NCBI RefSeq assembly: GCF_014653695.1
Contig: NZ_BNAR01000002.1
Span: forward strand, 496,001 to 560,000
Length of the DNA: 64,000 nt
Source: Lentzea cavernae
Lineage (GTDB): Bacteria > Actinomycetota > Actinomycetes > Mycobacteriales > Pseudonocardiaceae
Direction of reading: 5' to 3'
Every line of letters starts with the position of its first letter. The first letter of the stretch is position 1. This document shows, in pieces, positions 42,221-49,997 of the stretch. The notes under the pieces were generated by a model. It was not told the DNA's origin and searched no databases. It worked only from the letters and a program-made list of their open reading frames with translations. A program made the translations under genes and the position numbers.

Positions 42221-42414
42221 GACGCCGCTCCCTTCAACAACGAGGTCTTCTTGATGACGCTCGGAAGCGTGCATCAAGAAATGCCTGATCAGGGGGTGCC
42301 TGACAGCGTCCTTACGGGAGCGGGGGCGGCTTTTACGCGTTCTTGAGGCCGGGGAGACCCCGGTCTCATCCGTTCGGGCCTGCGGCGGTCACGAGGTGTG
42401 AAATCGTCAGCGCC
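42221..42414. other. kdp / kinase intergenic region
   Basis: This 194-bp gap between the divergent kdp operon and the uridine-kinase-like gene is the longest without a gene. It holds the kdp ribosome site, the 42248-42280 dyad, the TGCCTGA repeats and a stretch (42328-42345) with CTTTTACGCGTTCTT. No tRNA, riboswitch core or further ORF was recognised. Confidence 0.6.
42248..42280. promoter_or_regulatory. inverted repeat in the kdp leader
   Basis: Arms TTCTTGATG (42248-42256) and CATCAAGAA (42272-42280), plus inner ACGC/GCGT pairing, make a long hairpin or dyad 28 bp before the first kdp ORF. Direct repeats of TGCCTGA (42282-42288, 42297-42303) and the palindrome CCTGATCAGG (42284-42293) follow. 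KdpE binding or a leader hairpin are both possible. Confidence 0.5.
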
Positions 42415-43011
42415 ATGACGCTCGACGAGGTGGCGGACCTGCTCCCCGCCCGAGGCCTGGTCGCGGTCGACGGCGTGGACGGGGCGGGCAAGACGACGTT
42501 CTGCGACGCCCTGGCCGTCGTGCTGCGCGCACGAGGCCGCGAGGTCGTGCGCGCGTCCGTGGACGACTTCCACCACCCGCGCGCGGTGCGCTGGCAACGC
42601 GGCCGGACCTCACCCGAGGGGTTCTTCCTCGACAGCTACGACTACGAGCGGTTCGTCTCGCACCTGCTCGCACCGTTCGCCGCCGGGCAGCCGTTCCGGC
42701 GCGCGAGCCACGACCTGGGGACCGACGAGCACGTGGACGTGCCGGCCGAGGTCGCCCCGCCGTCCGCGCTCCTGCTCGTCGACGGCATCTTCCTGCACCG
42801 CGACGAACTCGTGGCCCACTGGGACTTCTCGGTGTTCCTGCACGTCGAGTTCGCGGTGTCCGTGGCGCGGATGGCCGCGCGTGACGGCAGCCCGCCCGAT
42901 CCGGACGACCCGCGCAACCACCGGTACGTCGAGGGGCAGCGCCTGTACCTGGCGGCCTGCGATCCGGCGGCACGGGCGTCTCTGGTGATCGACCACGGGG
43001 ACGGGCCGTAA
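42415..43011 (+). CDS. uridine kinase-like P-loop protein
   Basis: A 198-residue P-loop NTPase. Walker A is VDGVDGAGKTTFCD (about 22-35), then a substrate motif ASVDDFHHPRAVRW and DSYDYERF, typical of the uridine/pantothenate kinase group, and LLVDGIFLHRDELVAHW as the Walker B-like strand. A RMAARDG and DPRNHRYVEGQRLY tail provides the lid arginines. The exact substrate is uncertain; actinobacterial relatives are usually labelled uridine kinase-like. The ATG at 42415 follows the kdp divergent promoter region. The gene converges on the HTH_42 gene 12 bp away. Confidence 0.8.
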   Translation: MTLDEVADLLPARGLVAVDGVDGAGKTTFCDALAVVLRARGREVVRASVDDFHHPRAVRWQRGRTSPEGFFLDSYDYERFVSHLLAPFAAGQPFRRASHDLGTDEHVDVPAEVAPPSALLLVDGIFLHRDELVAHWDFSVFLHVEFAVSVARMAARDGSPPDPDDPRNHRYVEGQRLYLAACDPAARASLVIDHGDGP

Positions 43012-43023
43012 TCCCCCGCCGGC

Positions 43024-44127
43024 TCAGAGCACGCGCACGTCCGCAGCCGGAAGCCCGGCCCACCACCGCGCATAACGCTTGTACACCAGCGGTTCCCGAT
43101 CGCCGAGGAGCTTGCGCAGTGACGCCGCCTCCTCCGCCAGCCCGGCCCACTGGTCCTCGTCCAGGGCGTGGAACGCGCTGGCCTCCACGCCCCCGTCCTC
43201 GGTCGGGCGCCACACCCCGGCCACGTGCCCGTCGACGAGGAGCGTCGGCAACGTGTCGCCGTTGTTGCGGATGACGAGCTTGCGGTACGGCTCGGGAATG
43301 ATCCGGCTCCGGTCGGCGTAGGCGAGTAACGTGCTGTCCCACATGGCCATCAGCCGCGGCGGCGCCGGAACGTCCTCGTCCGGAACCGTCCGGTCGGGAA
43401 CGTCGTGGAAGCCGCCGCTCTCGGTGAGGTTCAGCAGTGCCAGCGCCTCCCGGATCGTGGTGCGCGGCAGCATGGTGAACTGGTTCATGTCGAGCACGGT
43501 CGCGGGCCCGAAGCCGGTGAGGTAGCGGCGCAGCAGCTCGGCGACGGCCGCCATCCGTTCGCGCGGCTCGGTCGCCACGGCCTGGTAGGCGGGCCGCAGT
43601 CCGAACGACCACGGCCCGCCCGTGGGCGCGTGCACGAGTCCGCCGTAGGTCCTCAGCGCCCACCAGACGCCGGGCTCGCCGACGTCTCCGACGTGCGAGT
43701 GCAGCAGTTCCTCGATCTCCGCCTTCTGCCGCGGTGTCGCCGCGAACTCCAGCAGGTGCTCCAGCAGCGCGTCGACCTGGTCGATCGTGACGTCCATGGC
43801 CTTGAACCGCTTGTCGTACAGGCGGGAGGCGCGCAGCGCGGGCAGCATCGCGTGGTGGAACACCTCGTGGTCCGCGGCCGCGACGGCGTGCAGGGTGATC
43901 CGCATCAGCGATGCCTTGCGGACCACCCCGTTCGCGAACGCCTCGTCCAGGCCGGAGGGGTCGAAGCCCTCGATCCTGTTCCACAGCGCGATGTACGGCG
44001 ACGCCGGTTCCTGCGCCTGGATCGCCACGACCCTGTCCACGGCGGTCCCCAGGTCAACGGGTTCGCGCCGCAGCAGCATCTGCCGGTCGAGCGTGGCGCG
44101 GTTGAGCTGACGTGCCGTGTAGGTCAT
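43024..44127 (-). CDS. winged-helix HTH_42 protein, AlkZ/YcaQ-like
   Basis: A 367-residue member of the HTH_42 (DUF1006) superfamily, made of tandem winged helices. Residues 37-39 are Q-A-Q in VVAIQAQEPASPY, corresponding to the catalytic QxQ motif of AlkZ/YcaQ DNA glycosylases that unhook interstrand crosslinks or excise bulky adducts. Later blocks are WWALRTYGGLVHAPTGG, YLTGFGPATVLD and LLVDGHVAGVWRP. Some family members give self-resistance to DNA-alkylating antibiotics. It lies 15 bp downstream of an MMPL exporter gene on the same strand, under likely MarR control, suggesting a combined efflux and repair unit. Activity is inferred from the motif. Confidence 0.8.
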   Translation of the reverse strand: MTYTARQLNRATLDRQMLLRREPVDLGTAVDRVVAIQAQEPASPYIALWNRIEGFDPSGLDEAFANGVVRKASLMRITLHAVAAADHEVFHHAMLPALRASRLYDKRFKAMDVTIDQVDALLEHLLEFAATPRQKAEIEELLHSHVGDVGEPGVWWALRTYGGLVHAPTGGPWSFGLRPAYQAVATEPRERMAAVAELLRRYLTGFGPATVLDMNQFTMLPRTTIREALALLNLTESGGFHDVPDRTVPDEDVPAPPRLMAMWDSTLLAYADRSRIIPEPYRKLVIRNNGDTLPTLLVDGHVAGVWRPTEDGGVEASAFHALDEDQWAGLAEEAASLRKLLGDREPLVYKRYARWWAGLPAADVRVL

Positions 44128-44142
44128 GTCGGAGATCCTGGC

Positions 44143-46119
44143 TCACCTGAGCTTCGACGGCCACCAGATCCGGCCGCCGATGTCCACCGACAGCGCCGGC
44201 ACGAGCAACGACCGCACCAGCAACGTGTCCAGCAGCACGCCGAACGCCACGATGAACGCGATCTGCGTCAGGAACAGGATCGGCAGCACGGCCAGCGCCG
44301 CGAACGTCGCCGCCAGCACCACGCCCGCGGACGTGATCACGCCGCCGGTCAGGCTGAGGCCCCTGATCGTGCCGTCGACCGTGCCGAGTTCCCGCGTCTC
44401 CTCGCGAACTCTGGTCATCAGGAAGATGTTGTAGTCGATTCCCAGCGCCACGAGGAACACGAACCCGAATAGCGGCACCACCGGATCGGCGCCCGGGAAG
44501 TCGAAGACGTGGTTGAACACCAGCGCGGACACGCCCATCGTGGCCGCGAACGACAGCACCACGGTCGCGATCAGCAGCAACGGCGCCAGCAACGAGCGCA
44601 GCAGCAACGCCAGGATCAGGAAGATCACGACCAGCACGATCGGGATGATCAGCATCCGGTCGTGCTCGGACGTCGTCCTGGTGTCGAGCAGCGTCGCGGT
44701 CGGCCCGCCGACCTTGGTGCCGTCGATCCCGTCCACGGCCGCGCGGAGCCGTTGCACGGCCTCGACCGCGGCGTCGGAGTCCGGCGCGTCCTGCAGCGTG
44801 GCCTCGATGCGCACGAGCCCATCGGCCGTGCCGGAAGGCCGCACGTCCGCGACACCGTCCACCTTGGCCTTCTGCACGACCTCGGCGGTCTTGCTCTCGG
44901 AAGCGATGATCACGGTCGGCGAGCCGGTGCCGCCGGGGAAGTGCCGGGACAGCACCTCTTGTCCCGCAACGGATTCCACCGGCGTCAGGAACACGTCGGA
45001 CTGCGCCGTGCCGGAGGCCTTGAGCTGCGGCAGGAACGCGGCGCCCGCGAGCAGCACGAGCGTCGTGACGATCCAGATGGCGCGCGGCTTGCGGCGCACC
45101 AGGTTCGCGACGCGGCCCCAGAGCCCGCTCGTCTCGGGGTGCTCGGAGCCGAACTTCGGGGCGAACGGCCAGAAGGCGCCGCGACCGAGCAGCGCGAGCG
45201 CCGCCGGCAGGAACGTCATGGTGGTCAGCAGGGCGGCACCGATGCCGATGGCCGCGACCGGCCCGAGGCCCTTGTTGGAGTCGAGGTCGCTGAACAGCAG
45301 GCACAGCACGCCGAGGATCACCGTGCCGGCGGACGCCGCGATCGGTTCGATCGTGCCGCGCCAGGCGGTCTTGATGGCCGCGACCTTGTCCTGGGTGTCG
45401 CGCAGTTCCTCGCGGAACCTCGACACGAGGAGCAACGCGTAGTCCGTCGCGGCGCCGAACACCAGGATCGACAGGATGCCCTGGCTCTGGCCGTTCAACG
45501 CCAGCACGTCGTTCTTCGCCAGCAGGTACACCACGAAACTGGCCAGGCCGAGCGCGAACACCGCCGACACCAGCACCACCACGGGCAACAGCGGACTGCG
45601 GTAGACGACGAGCAGGATCAGCGCGACGACGGCGCCCGCGACGAGCAGCAGCAGGCCGTCGATCCCGCCGAACGCCTCCACGAGGTCCGCGACCTGCGCG
45701 GCCGGGCCGGTGACCAGCACCGTCAGCCCCTCGGGCGCGGAACGGGTGCTGTCGCGGATCTGGAAGACCGAGTCCTTGACGTCCTTCGCCGGGTCGAGCA
45801 GCAGGACGACCTGCGCGGCCTCGTTGCCGTCCGGCGCGGGGATCACCGGCGAGGCCTGGAAGCCCTTCGCCTGGTCGGTGAGGTAGCGCCGGTCCTCTTC
45901 GGTCAGCCCGCCGGACCGTTCGATGACGACGATCGCCGGGATGGCCTGCTCGCGCTGGAACTTCTTCTGCAGCTCGGCGACCTGTGTGGACTCGGCCGAG
46001 TTCGGCAGGAACGCGCTGCTGTCGTTCTCCGAGACCTCCGACAGCTTGCCCGAGTACGGCCCGGTGAAGCCGCCCAGGGCCAGCCAGACGACGAGGAGGA
46101 CCCAGGCCAGGACGCGCAT
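44143..46119 (-). CDS. MMPL/RND-family transporter
   Basis: A 658-residue integral membrane exporter. TM1 is at 3-17, followed by an extracytoplasmic domain (to about 165), a block of about five TM helices with the MMPL motif GAATDYALLLVSRFREEL, a second extracytoplasmic domain (about 370-500) and five more TMs with VALGIDYNIFLMTRVREE, the pair of D-Y repeats that carry protons. MMPL proteins export lipids, siderophores or drugs. The ATG at 46119 faces a MarR gene across a 49-bp gap holding two perfect palindromes, so expression is probably MarR-repressed and induced by the exported compound. Confidence 0.92.
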   Translation of the reverse strand: MRVLAWVLLVVWLALGGFTGPYSGKLSEVSENDSSAFLPNSAESTQVAELQKKFQREQAIPAIVVIERSGGLTEEDRRYLTDQAKGFQASPVIPAPDGNEAAQVVLLLDPAKDVKDSVFQIRDSTRSAPEGLTVLVTGPAAQVADLVEAFGGIDGLLLLVAGAVVALILLVVYRSPLLPVVVLVSAVFALGLASFVVYLLAKNDVLALNGQSQGILSILVFGAATDYALLLVSRFREELRDTQDKVAAIKTAWRGTIEPIAASAGTVILGVLCLLFSDLDSNKGLGPVAAIGIGAALLTTMTFLPAALALLGRGAFWPFAPKFGSEHPETSGLWGRVANLVRRKPRAIWIVTTLVLLAGAAFLPQLKASGTAQSDVFLTPVESVAGQEVLSRHFPGGTGSPTVIIASESKTAEVVQKAKVDGVADVRPSGTADGLVRIEATLQDAPDSDAAVEAVQRLRAAVDGIDGTKVGGPTATLLDTRTTSEHDRMLIIPIVLVVIFLILALLLRSLLAPLLLIATVVLSFAATMGVSALVFNHVFDFPGADPVVPLFGFVFLVALGIDYNIFLMTRVREETRELGTVDGTIRGLSLTGGVITSAGVVLAATFAALAVLPILFLTQIAFIVAFGVLLDTLLVRSLLVPALSVDIGGRIWWPSKLR

Positions 46120-46129
46120 CAGATATTCC

Positions 46130-46142
46130 TTCGATCGTCGAA
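46130..46142. promoter_or_regulatory. MarR operator palindrome 1
   Basis: TTCGA (46130-46134), spacer TCG, TCGAA (46138-46142): perfect 5-bp arms with 3-bp spacing, 11 bp before the MMPL start. It shares the TTCGA-N3-TCGAA core with the site at 46144-46160. Confidence 0.65.
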
Positions 46143-46143
46143 C

Positions 46144-46160
46144 GTTTCGATGGTCGAAAC
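46144..46160. promoter_or_regulatory. MarR operator palindrome 2
   Basis: GTTTCGA (46144-46150), TGG, TCGAAAC (46154-46160): perfect 7-bp arms. It ends 2 bp before the TAAGCT -10 (46163-46168) of the leaderless MarR gene, so occupancy should block both divergent promoters. Confidence 0.7.
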
Positions 46161-46174
46161 AGTAAGCTGTGATC

Positions 46175-46618
46175 GTGAGCGATGCAACCGACTACGAGCT
46201 GAGCATGATGCTGCGCACACTGGTGATGGAGTCGAACCGGTTCCTCGAGATCTTCAGCGCGGCCCACCAGTTGCATCCCACGGACATGACAGCGCTGAAC
46301 CTCATCATGACGGCCCCGATGACACCCGGCACGCTGGCGAAGGCGCTGAACCTCAGCGCGTCCGCGACGACGTCCGTGCTGGACCGCCTGGAGCGCGCCG
46401 GGCACGTGACGCGCGAACGCGACCCGGAGGACCGCCGCCGCGTCGAGCTGCGGGTGCTCTCGGCGGCGACGGCGCTGGCCTCCACGTTCTTCCAGCCGCT
46501 GGCCCGCGAGTACGCCTCGGCCTGGGAGCGGCTGAGCCCGGAGGACCGTCAGGTGGTCGCGCGCTTCCTGGAGGCGACGACCGAGGCGACCACGCGGGTG
46601 CGCGAGTCGGTCACCTGA
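46175..46618 (+). CDS. MarR-family regulator
   Basis: A 147-residue MarR protein: dimerisation helices, recognition helix region LNLSASATTSVLDRLERAGHV and the wing RERDPEDRRRVELRVL, with the typical D-x-R in the wing. The GTG at 46175 is preferred to one at 46169 because TAAGCT (46163-46168) ends 6 nt upstream, a leaderless spacing. It is divergent from the MMPL/HTH_42 operon and most likely represses it through the twin palindromes in the gap. The last 8 bp overlap the convergent DinB gene. Confidence 0.9.
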   Translation: MSDATDYELSMMLRTLVMESNRFLEIFSAAHQLHPTDMTALNLIMTAPMTPGTLAKALNLSASATTSVLDRLERAGHVTRERDPEDRRRVELRVLSAATALASTFFQPLAREYASAWERLSPEDRQVVARFLEATTEATTRVRESVT

Positions 46619-47201
46619 GCCGCCCCGGCGGCAGCGTCCGCCCGCAGACCAGCAGCAACAGGTCCTGGGCCTGTCCCCTGACCGGCCTGCCCTCCCCGAA
46701 CGTCCAGTCCAGGTCGGTGGCCTCCAGGCGCTTGCCGGCCAGGTCGGCGCCGAAGTACTTGACGTTGGCCGGTGTCATGCCGTCGAGGATCACCTTGAGC
46801 CGGTCGTGCGGCACCGTCCGGTCGAGGCCGAGCGCGACCGTGATGTCCAGGCCGTGGATGACGTCGTGGGACAGCGCGCCGGCCGGTCCGCCGCCAGGAG
46901 GCGTCCACGGGTGGTCGATGTTGGCCTTCAGGGAGTCGAGCAGGTCCTTCGCCGGGAGCCGGGCGTCCTTGCGGGCCATGCGGTCGGAGGCGTGGTTGAA
47001 CCGGCCGCCCGACTTCAGGATCTCCAGGACCACCCTGGTCCCGCTGGAGCGGAACGGCAGCGTCGTGTGCGCGACGACGTGCCTGGTGGTCCAGCCCGCA
47101 CACAGGCTCGGCGCGTCCCACTGGTCCTCGGTGAGGCCCTCGAGGAGCTCCACCTGGTCACGCCGTTCCGCCGCGATCGCGGCGCGGATGTCTTCGGTCA
47201 T
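46611..47201 (-). CDS. mycothiol-dependent maleylpyruvate isomerase-family (DinB) protein
   Basis: A 196-residue four-helix DinB-like protein of the TIGR03083 type: LEGLTEDQWDAPSLCAGWTTR, then VVAHTT with the first metal His, and LSHDVIHGLDITVALG with the H-x-x-x-H pair. Members with mycothiol-linked activities act in thiol transfer or detoxification; here the precise reaction is unknown. The C-terminal MDMPI_C-like part is short. It overlaps the MarR gene by 8 bp tail to tail and is divergent from the ECF sigma gene across 56 bp. Confidence 0.85.
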   Translation of the reverse strand: MTEDIRAAIAAERRDQVELLEGLTEDQWDAPSLCAGWTTRHVVAHTTLPFRSSGTRVVLEILKSGGRFNHASDRMARKDARLPAKDLLDSLKANIDHPWTPPGGGPAGALSHDVIHGLDITVALGLDRTVPHDRLKVILDGMTPANVKYFGADLAGKRLEATDLDWTFGEGRPVRGQAQDLLLLVCGRTLPPGRLR

Positions 47202-47257
47202 GTGCCGGTGTACGGACCGGCCGACGGGAACTCATCGGTCCGCGTAGGGTCCAGTGC

Positions 47258-48202
47258 GTGATCGAGGCGCTGGAGCCGTTCCGGATCGAGCTGACCGGCT
47301 ACTGCTACCGCATGCTCGGCTCCGGCTTCGAGGCCGAGGACGCCGTGCAGGAAACACTCGTGCGCGCATGGAAGGCGTTCGACACCTACGACTCCTCACG
47401 CGCATCGCTGCGGACGTGGCTCTACCGCATCGCCACGAACATCTGCATCGACATGCAGCGCAGCACCCAGCGCCGCGCCCTGGCCGTCGACCTGGGCCCG
47501 TCCGGCGGCGAACTCGGCGCTCCCCTGCTGGAGAACGCCTTCGTCCAGCCCGTGCCGGACGCCCTGGTGCTGCCGGAGGACCAGGCGATCCGCCGCGAGA
47601 CCGTCCGCCTGGCGTTCGTGGCCGCGCTGCAACACCTGCCGCCCCGCCAGCGAGCCGTGCTGGTCCTGCGCGATGTGCTGGCGTGGCAGGCTTCGGAGGT
47701 CTCCGCGCTGCTGTCCACTTCGGTCGCGTCGGTGAACAGCGCGTTGCAACGGGCTCGGGCGACGCTGCGGGTCGTGGACGTCGGCACGCCGCTCGACGTC
47801 GACGACCCGGTGCAGAAGTCGTTGCTGAGCCGGTACTGCGAGGCGTTCGAGCGGCACGACGTTCACACGCTCGTGGCGTTGCTGCACGAGGACGCGACGA
47901 TGTCGATGCCGCCGTTCAGCTGGTGGCTGCGCGGGCGCGGGCCTATCTCGGTGGCGTTGAGCGATCCTCAGGCCTCCTGCGCCGGTGCGTGGCTGGTGCC
48001 GGTGCGGGCCAACGGGTCGCCGGCGTTCTGGCAGATGCGGCCCGGGATGGACCGGCCGTTCGGGCTGGTGTTCCTCGACGTGCGGGAGGGGTTGGTCACC
48101 GCGAGCACGACCTTCCTGAACGTCGAGGAGCTGCTGCCGTTGTTCGGCCCGCTGTCACCGATGAGTTCCAGGCCGCTGCTCCGTACCTCTTCGGACGACT
48201 AG
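47258..48202 (+). CDS. ECF sigma factor with SnoaL-like C-terminal domain
   Basis: A 314-residue extracytoplasmic-function sigma factor. Region 2 reads IELTGYCYRMLGSGFEAEDA, VQETLVRAW, SLRTWLYRIATNICID; region 4 reads ALQHLPPRQRAVLVLRDVLAW then ASEVSALLSTSVASVNSALQ. Residues about 185-300 form a SnoaL-like domain (YCEAFERHDVHTLVALLHED), which in such sigma factors replaces a separate anti-sigma as an internal regulator. No anti-sigma gene is adjacent. The GTG start follows TAGGGT (47245-47250) by 7 nt, so the mRNA is probably leaderless. VOC, GNAT and hydrolase genes follow on the same strand. Confidence 0.9.
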   Translation: MIEALEPFRIELTGYCYRMLGSGFEAEDAVQETLVRAWKAFDTYDSSRASLRTWLYRIATNICIDMQRSTQRRALAVDLGPSGGELGAPLLENAFVQPVPDALVLPEDQAIRRETVRLAFVAALQHLPPRQRAVLVLRDVLAWQASEVSALLSTSVASVNSALQRARATLRVVDVGTPLDVDDPVQKSLLSRYCEAFERHDVHTLVALLHEDATMSMPPFSWWLRGRGPISVALSDPQASCAGAWLVPVRANGSPAFWQMRPGMDRPFGLVFLDVREGLVTASTTFLNVEELLPLFGPLSPMSSRPLLRTSSDD

Positions 48203-48218
48203 TTTCTGGAGGAAGTCC

Positions 48219-48572
48219 ATGGCGATCCAGCCCATCATCGTGACGCCCGGCCTGGACCGGGTGCAGGGGTTCTACTCAGGCGTGTTCGGCGCCGTCGAGG
48301 TGCACCGGTACCCGGAGGACGGACCCGTCTTCTACAAGACGCTGCGGATCGGTGACGCCGAGCTGGGGCTCGTGGCCGAGGACGCGGACGTCTCCGCGCC
48401 GGCACGGATCACGCTGAGCATCGACGTGGAGGACGTCGACGCACTGCTGCCGCTGGTCGAGGCGACCGGTGGGCGCGTGCTGGGGCCCGCGAACGACATG
48501 CCGTGGGGCCAGCGGGTCGCGCACGTCCTCGATCCGGACGGAAACCCGGTCAACATTACGCAACAGCTCTAG
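48219..48572 (+). CDS. VOC-family (glyoxalase/bleomycin-resistance fold) protein
   Basis: A 117-residue single VOC module: an N-terminal beta-alpha-beta-beta-beta unit (PIIVTPGLDRVQGFYSGVFG; LRIGDAELGLVAE) and a second unit ending HVLDPDGNPVNITQQL. Members bind a divalent metal and act as dioxygenases, isomerases or drug-binding proteins; the ligand is unknown. A strong GGAGGA lies about 7 nt before the ATG and 16 bp separate it from the sigma gene, so it is probably co-transcribed. Confidence 0.85.
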   Translation: MAIQPIIVTPGLDRVQGFYSGVFGAVEVHRYPEDGPVFYKTLRIGDAELGLVAEDADVSAPARITLSIDVEDVDALLPLVEATGGRVLGPANDMPWGQRVAHVLDPDGNPVNITQQL

Positions 48573-48582
48573 TCTGGCCGAC

Positions 48583-49149
48583 GTGATCCGCATCGTGCCG
48601 TCGGACGAGGTGCCGTGGGAGGACGTCGACGCGATCTTCGACGGCTCCGAGCCCGGCAAGTGCCACTGCCAGCGCTACAAGGTGCGGGGCTGGATCTGGC
48701 GCGACTCGACGCTCGACGAGCGCGTCGCCGCCCACGAGGAGCAGTCGGCGCGCGGCAGCGGGCTGGTGGCCTACGTGGACGACCAGCCCGCCGGGTGGGT
48801 GGCGGTCGAGCCGCGGTGCGGCTACGCGAAGCTGCTCGGCATGCCCGTCCCGTGGAAGGGTCGTTCCGAGGACAAGGACGACGACGGCGTGTGGGCCGTG
48901 ACGTGTTTCGTGGTGCGCAAGGGCTTCCGCAGGCAGGGGCTCACGTACGAGCTGGCGGCGGCGACCGTGGAGCACGCGCGCAAGCACGGAGCCCGGGCTG
49001 TCGAGGCGTATCCGATGATCGCCGCGCCGGGGCAGAACGTGACGTGGGGCGAGATGCACGTGGGCGCGCGGCAGGTGTTCGAGGAGGCCGGGTTCGTGCA
49101 GGTGACGCACCCGACCAAGCGGCGTTTCGTGATGAGGGTGGACTTCTGA
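48583..49149 (+). CDS. GNAT-family N-acetyltransferase
   Basis: A 188-residue acetyltransferase. The acetyl-CoA region is VTCFVVRKGFRRQGLTYELA with an R/Q-x-x-G-like loop, and GLVAYVDDQPAGWVAVEPR is the preceding beta hairpin. The N-terminus has an unusual C-H-C-Q-R-Y segment (GKCHCQRYKVRGWIW) shared by a subgroup of actinobacterial GNATs. The GTG at 48583 follows TAGTCT (48570-48575) by 7 nt and overlaps nothing upstream, so a leaderless internal start within the sigma operon is possible. The stop TGA overlaps the next ATG by one base. Confidence 0.85.
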   Translation: MIRIVPSDEVPWEDVDAIFDGSEPGKCHCQRYKVRGWIWRDSTLDERVAAHEEQSARGSGLVAYVDDQPAGWVAVEPRCGYAKLLGMPVPWKGRSEDKDDDGVWAVTCFVVRKGFRRQGLTYELAAATVEHARKHGARAVEAYPMIAAPGQNVTWGEMHVGARQVFEEAGFVQVTHPTKRRFVMRVDF

Positions 49150-49997
49150 TGCGGTTCGACGAGATCGTCATCCGCACCGAGCGGCTCGACGTCCCGGCGC
49201 TGGCCGCGGGTGACGGGCCGATCGTCGTGTGCTGGCACGGTTTCCCCGACCACCCGGCGTCGTTCGGGCCGCTCGCCGAACGCCTGGTCGCCGCGGGACG
49301 CAGGGTGGTGGCACCGTTCCTGCGCGGGCACCACACCTCGACGGTGGACGCCATGCCGTTCGGTGACGGGCTGACGCTGGCCGCGGACGCCGCCGCCGTG
49401 AACGCGGCGCTGTCCGGCGAACCGCTCGACGTGATCGGGCACGACATCGGGGCGGGGGTGGCGGGGCGTCTCGCGGCGACCCGGCCCGACCTGGTCCGCC
49501 GGGTGATCACGATGTCGGTGCCGCCGCCCGCGACGTTGCGCCGGATCTTCGACGAACCCGAGCAGCAGCAACGCTTCTTCTACCTGTTCCTGTTCCAGGT
49601 GCCCGGTGTGGCCGAGGAGCTGCTGAACGACAAGCTGATCAGTTACCTGTGGCGCACCTGGTCGCCTGGGCTGGAGGTGCCCGCCCACGTCACGGAGATG
49701 TACGCGGACCCGGCGATCAGGGCGAACGCGCTCAAGCTGTACCGCGCGAACTTCGACCGGTCGCTGCACGACCCGGCGCTGGCCGGCCTGGCGCCACTCG
49801 CGGAGAAGCCCGCGGAGATCCCGATGCTGGTGCTCGCCGGGGCGGACGACGGGTGCATCACGCCGGACAACTACGCCGGCGCCGCCACGGGCCTCGCTCC
49901 CGGTTCACGGGTCGAGGTGGTGGCGGGCGGCGGGCACTTCCTGCAGTTAGACCGCCCCGACGAGGTCGCCGCGCTGGCGCTCGACTGGTTCCGCTGA
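49149..49997 (+). CDS. alpha/beta-hydrolase (epoxide hydrolase/dehalogenase-like)
   Basis: A 282-residue alpha/beta-hydrolase. The oxyanion region is VVCWHGFPDHPASF (H-G-F-P), the nucleophile elbow DVIGHDIGAGVAG has Asp, as in epoxide hydrolases and haloalkane dehalogenases, and not Ser; the acid is probably in LVLAGADDGCIT and the His in GGGHFLQLDRP. A cap domain spans about residues 130-215. Cytosolic; substrate unknown. It starts in a TGATG overlap with the GNAT gene and is last in the operon. Its 3' end overlaps a convergent membrane-protein gene by 51 bp. Confidence 0.88.
   Translation: MRFDEIVIRTERLDVPALAAGDGPIVVCWHGFPDHPASFGPLAERLVAAGRRVVAPFLRGHHTSTVDAMPFGDGLTLAADAAAVNAALSGEPLDVIGHDIGAGVAGRLAATRPDLVRRVITMSVPPPATLRRIFDEPEQQQRFFYLFLFQVPGVAEELLNDKLISYLWRTWSPGLEVPAHVTEMYADPAIRANALKLYRANFDRSLHDPALAGLAPLAEKPAEIPMLVLAGADDGCITPDNYAGAATGLAPGSRVEVVAGGGHFLQLDRPDEVAALALDWFR

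Noticed and set aside
42221-42414. c-di-AMP (ydaO-type) riboswitch before kdp
   Set aside because: Such riboswitches occur before some actinobacterial kdp operons, but the gap is short and none of the conserved core could be recognised; only a simple dyad is seen.
44509-47247. 912-codon open frame antisense to the MMPL and DinB genes
   Set aside because: It crosses two well-supported genes and the divergent promoter with its palindromes; composition is typical of a GC shadow.
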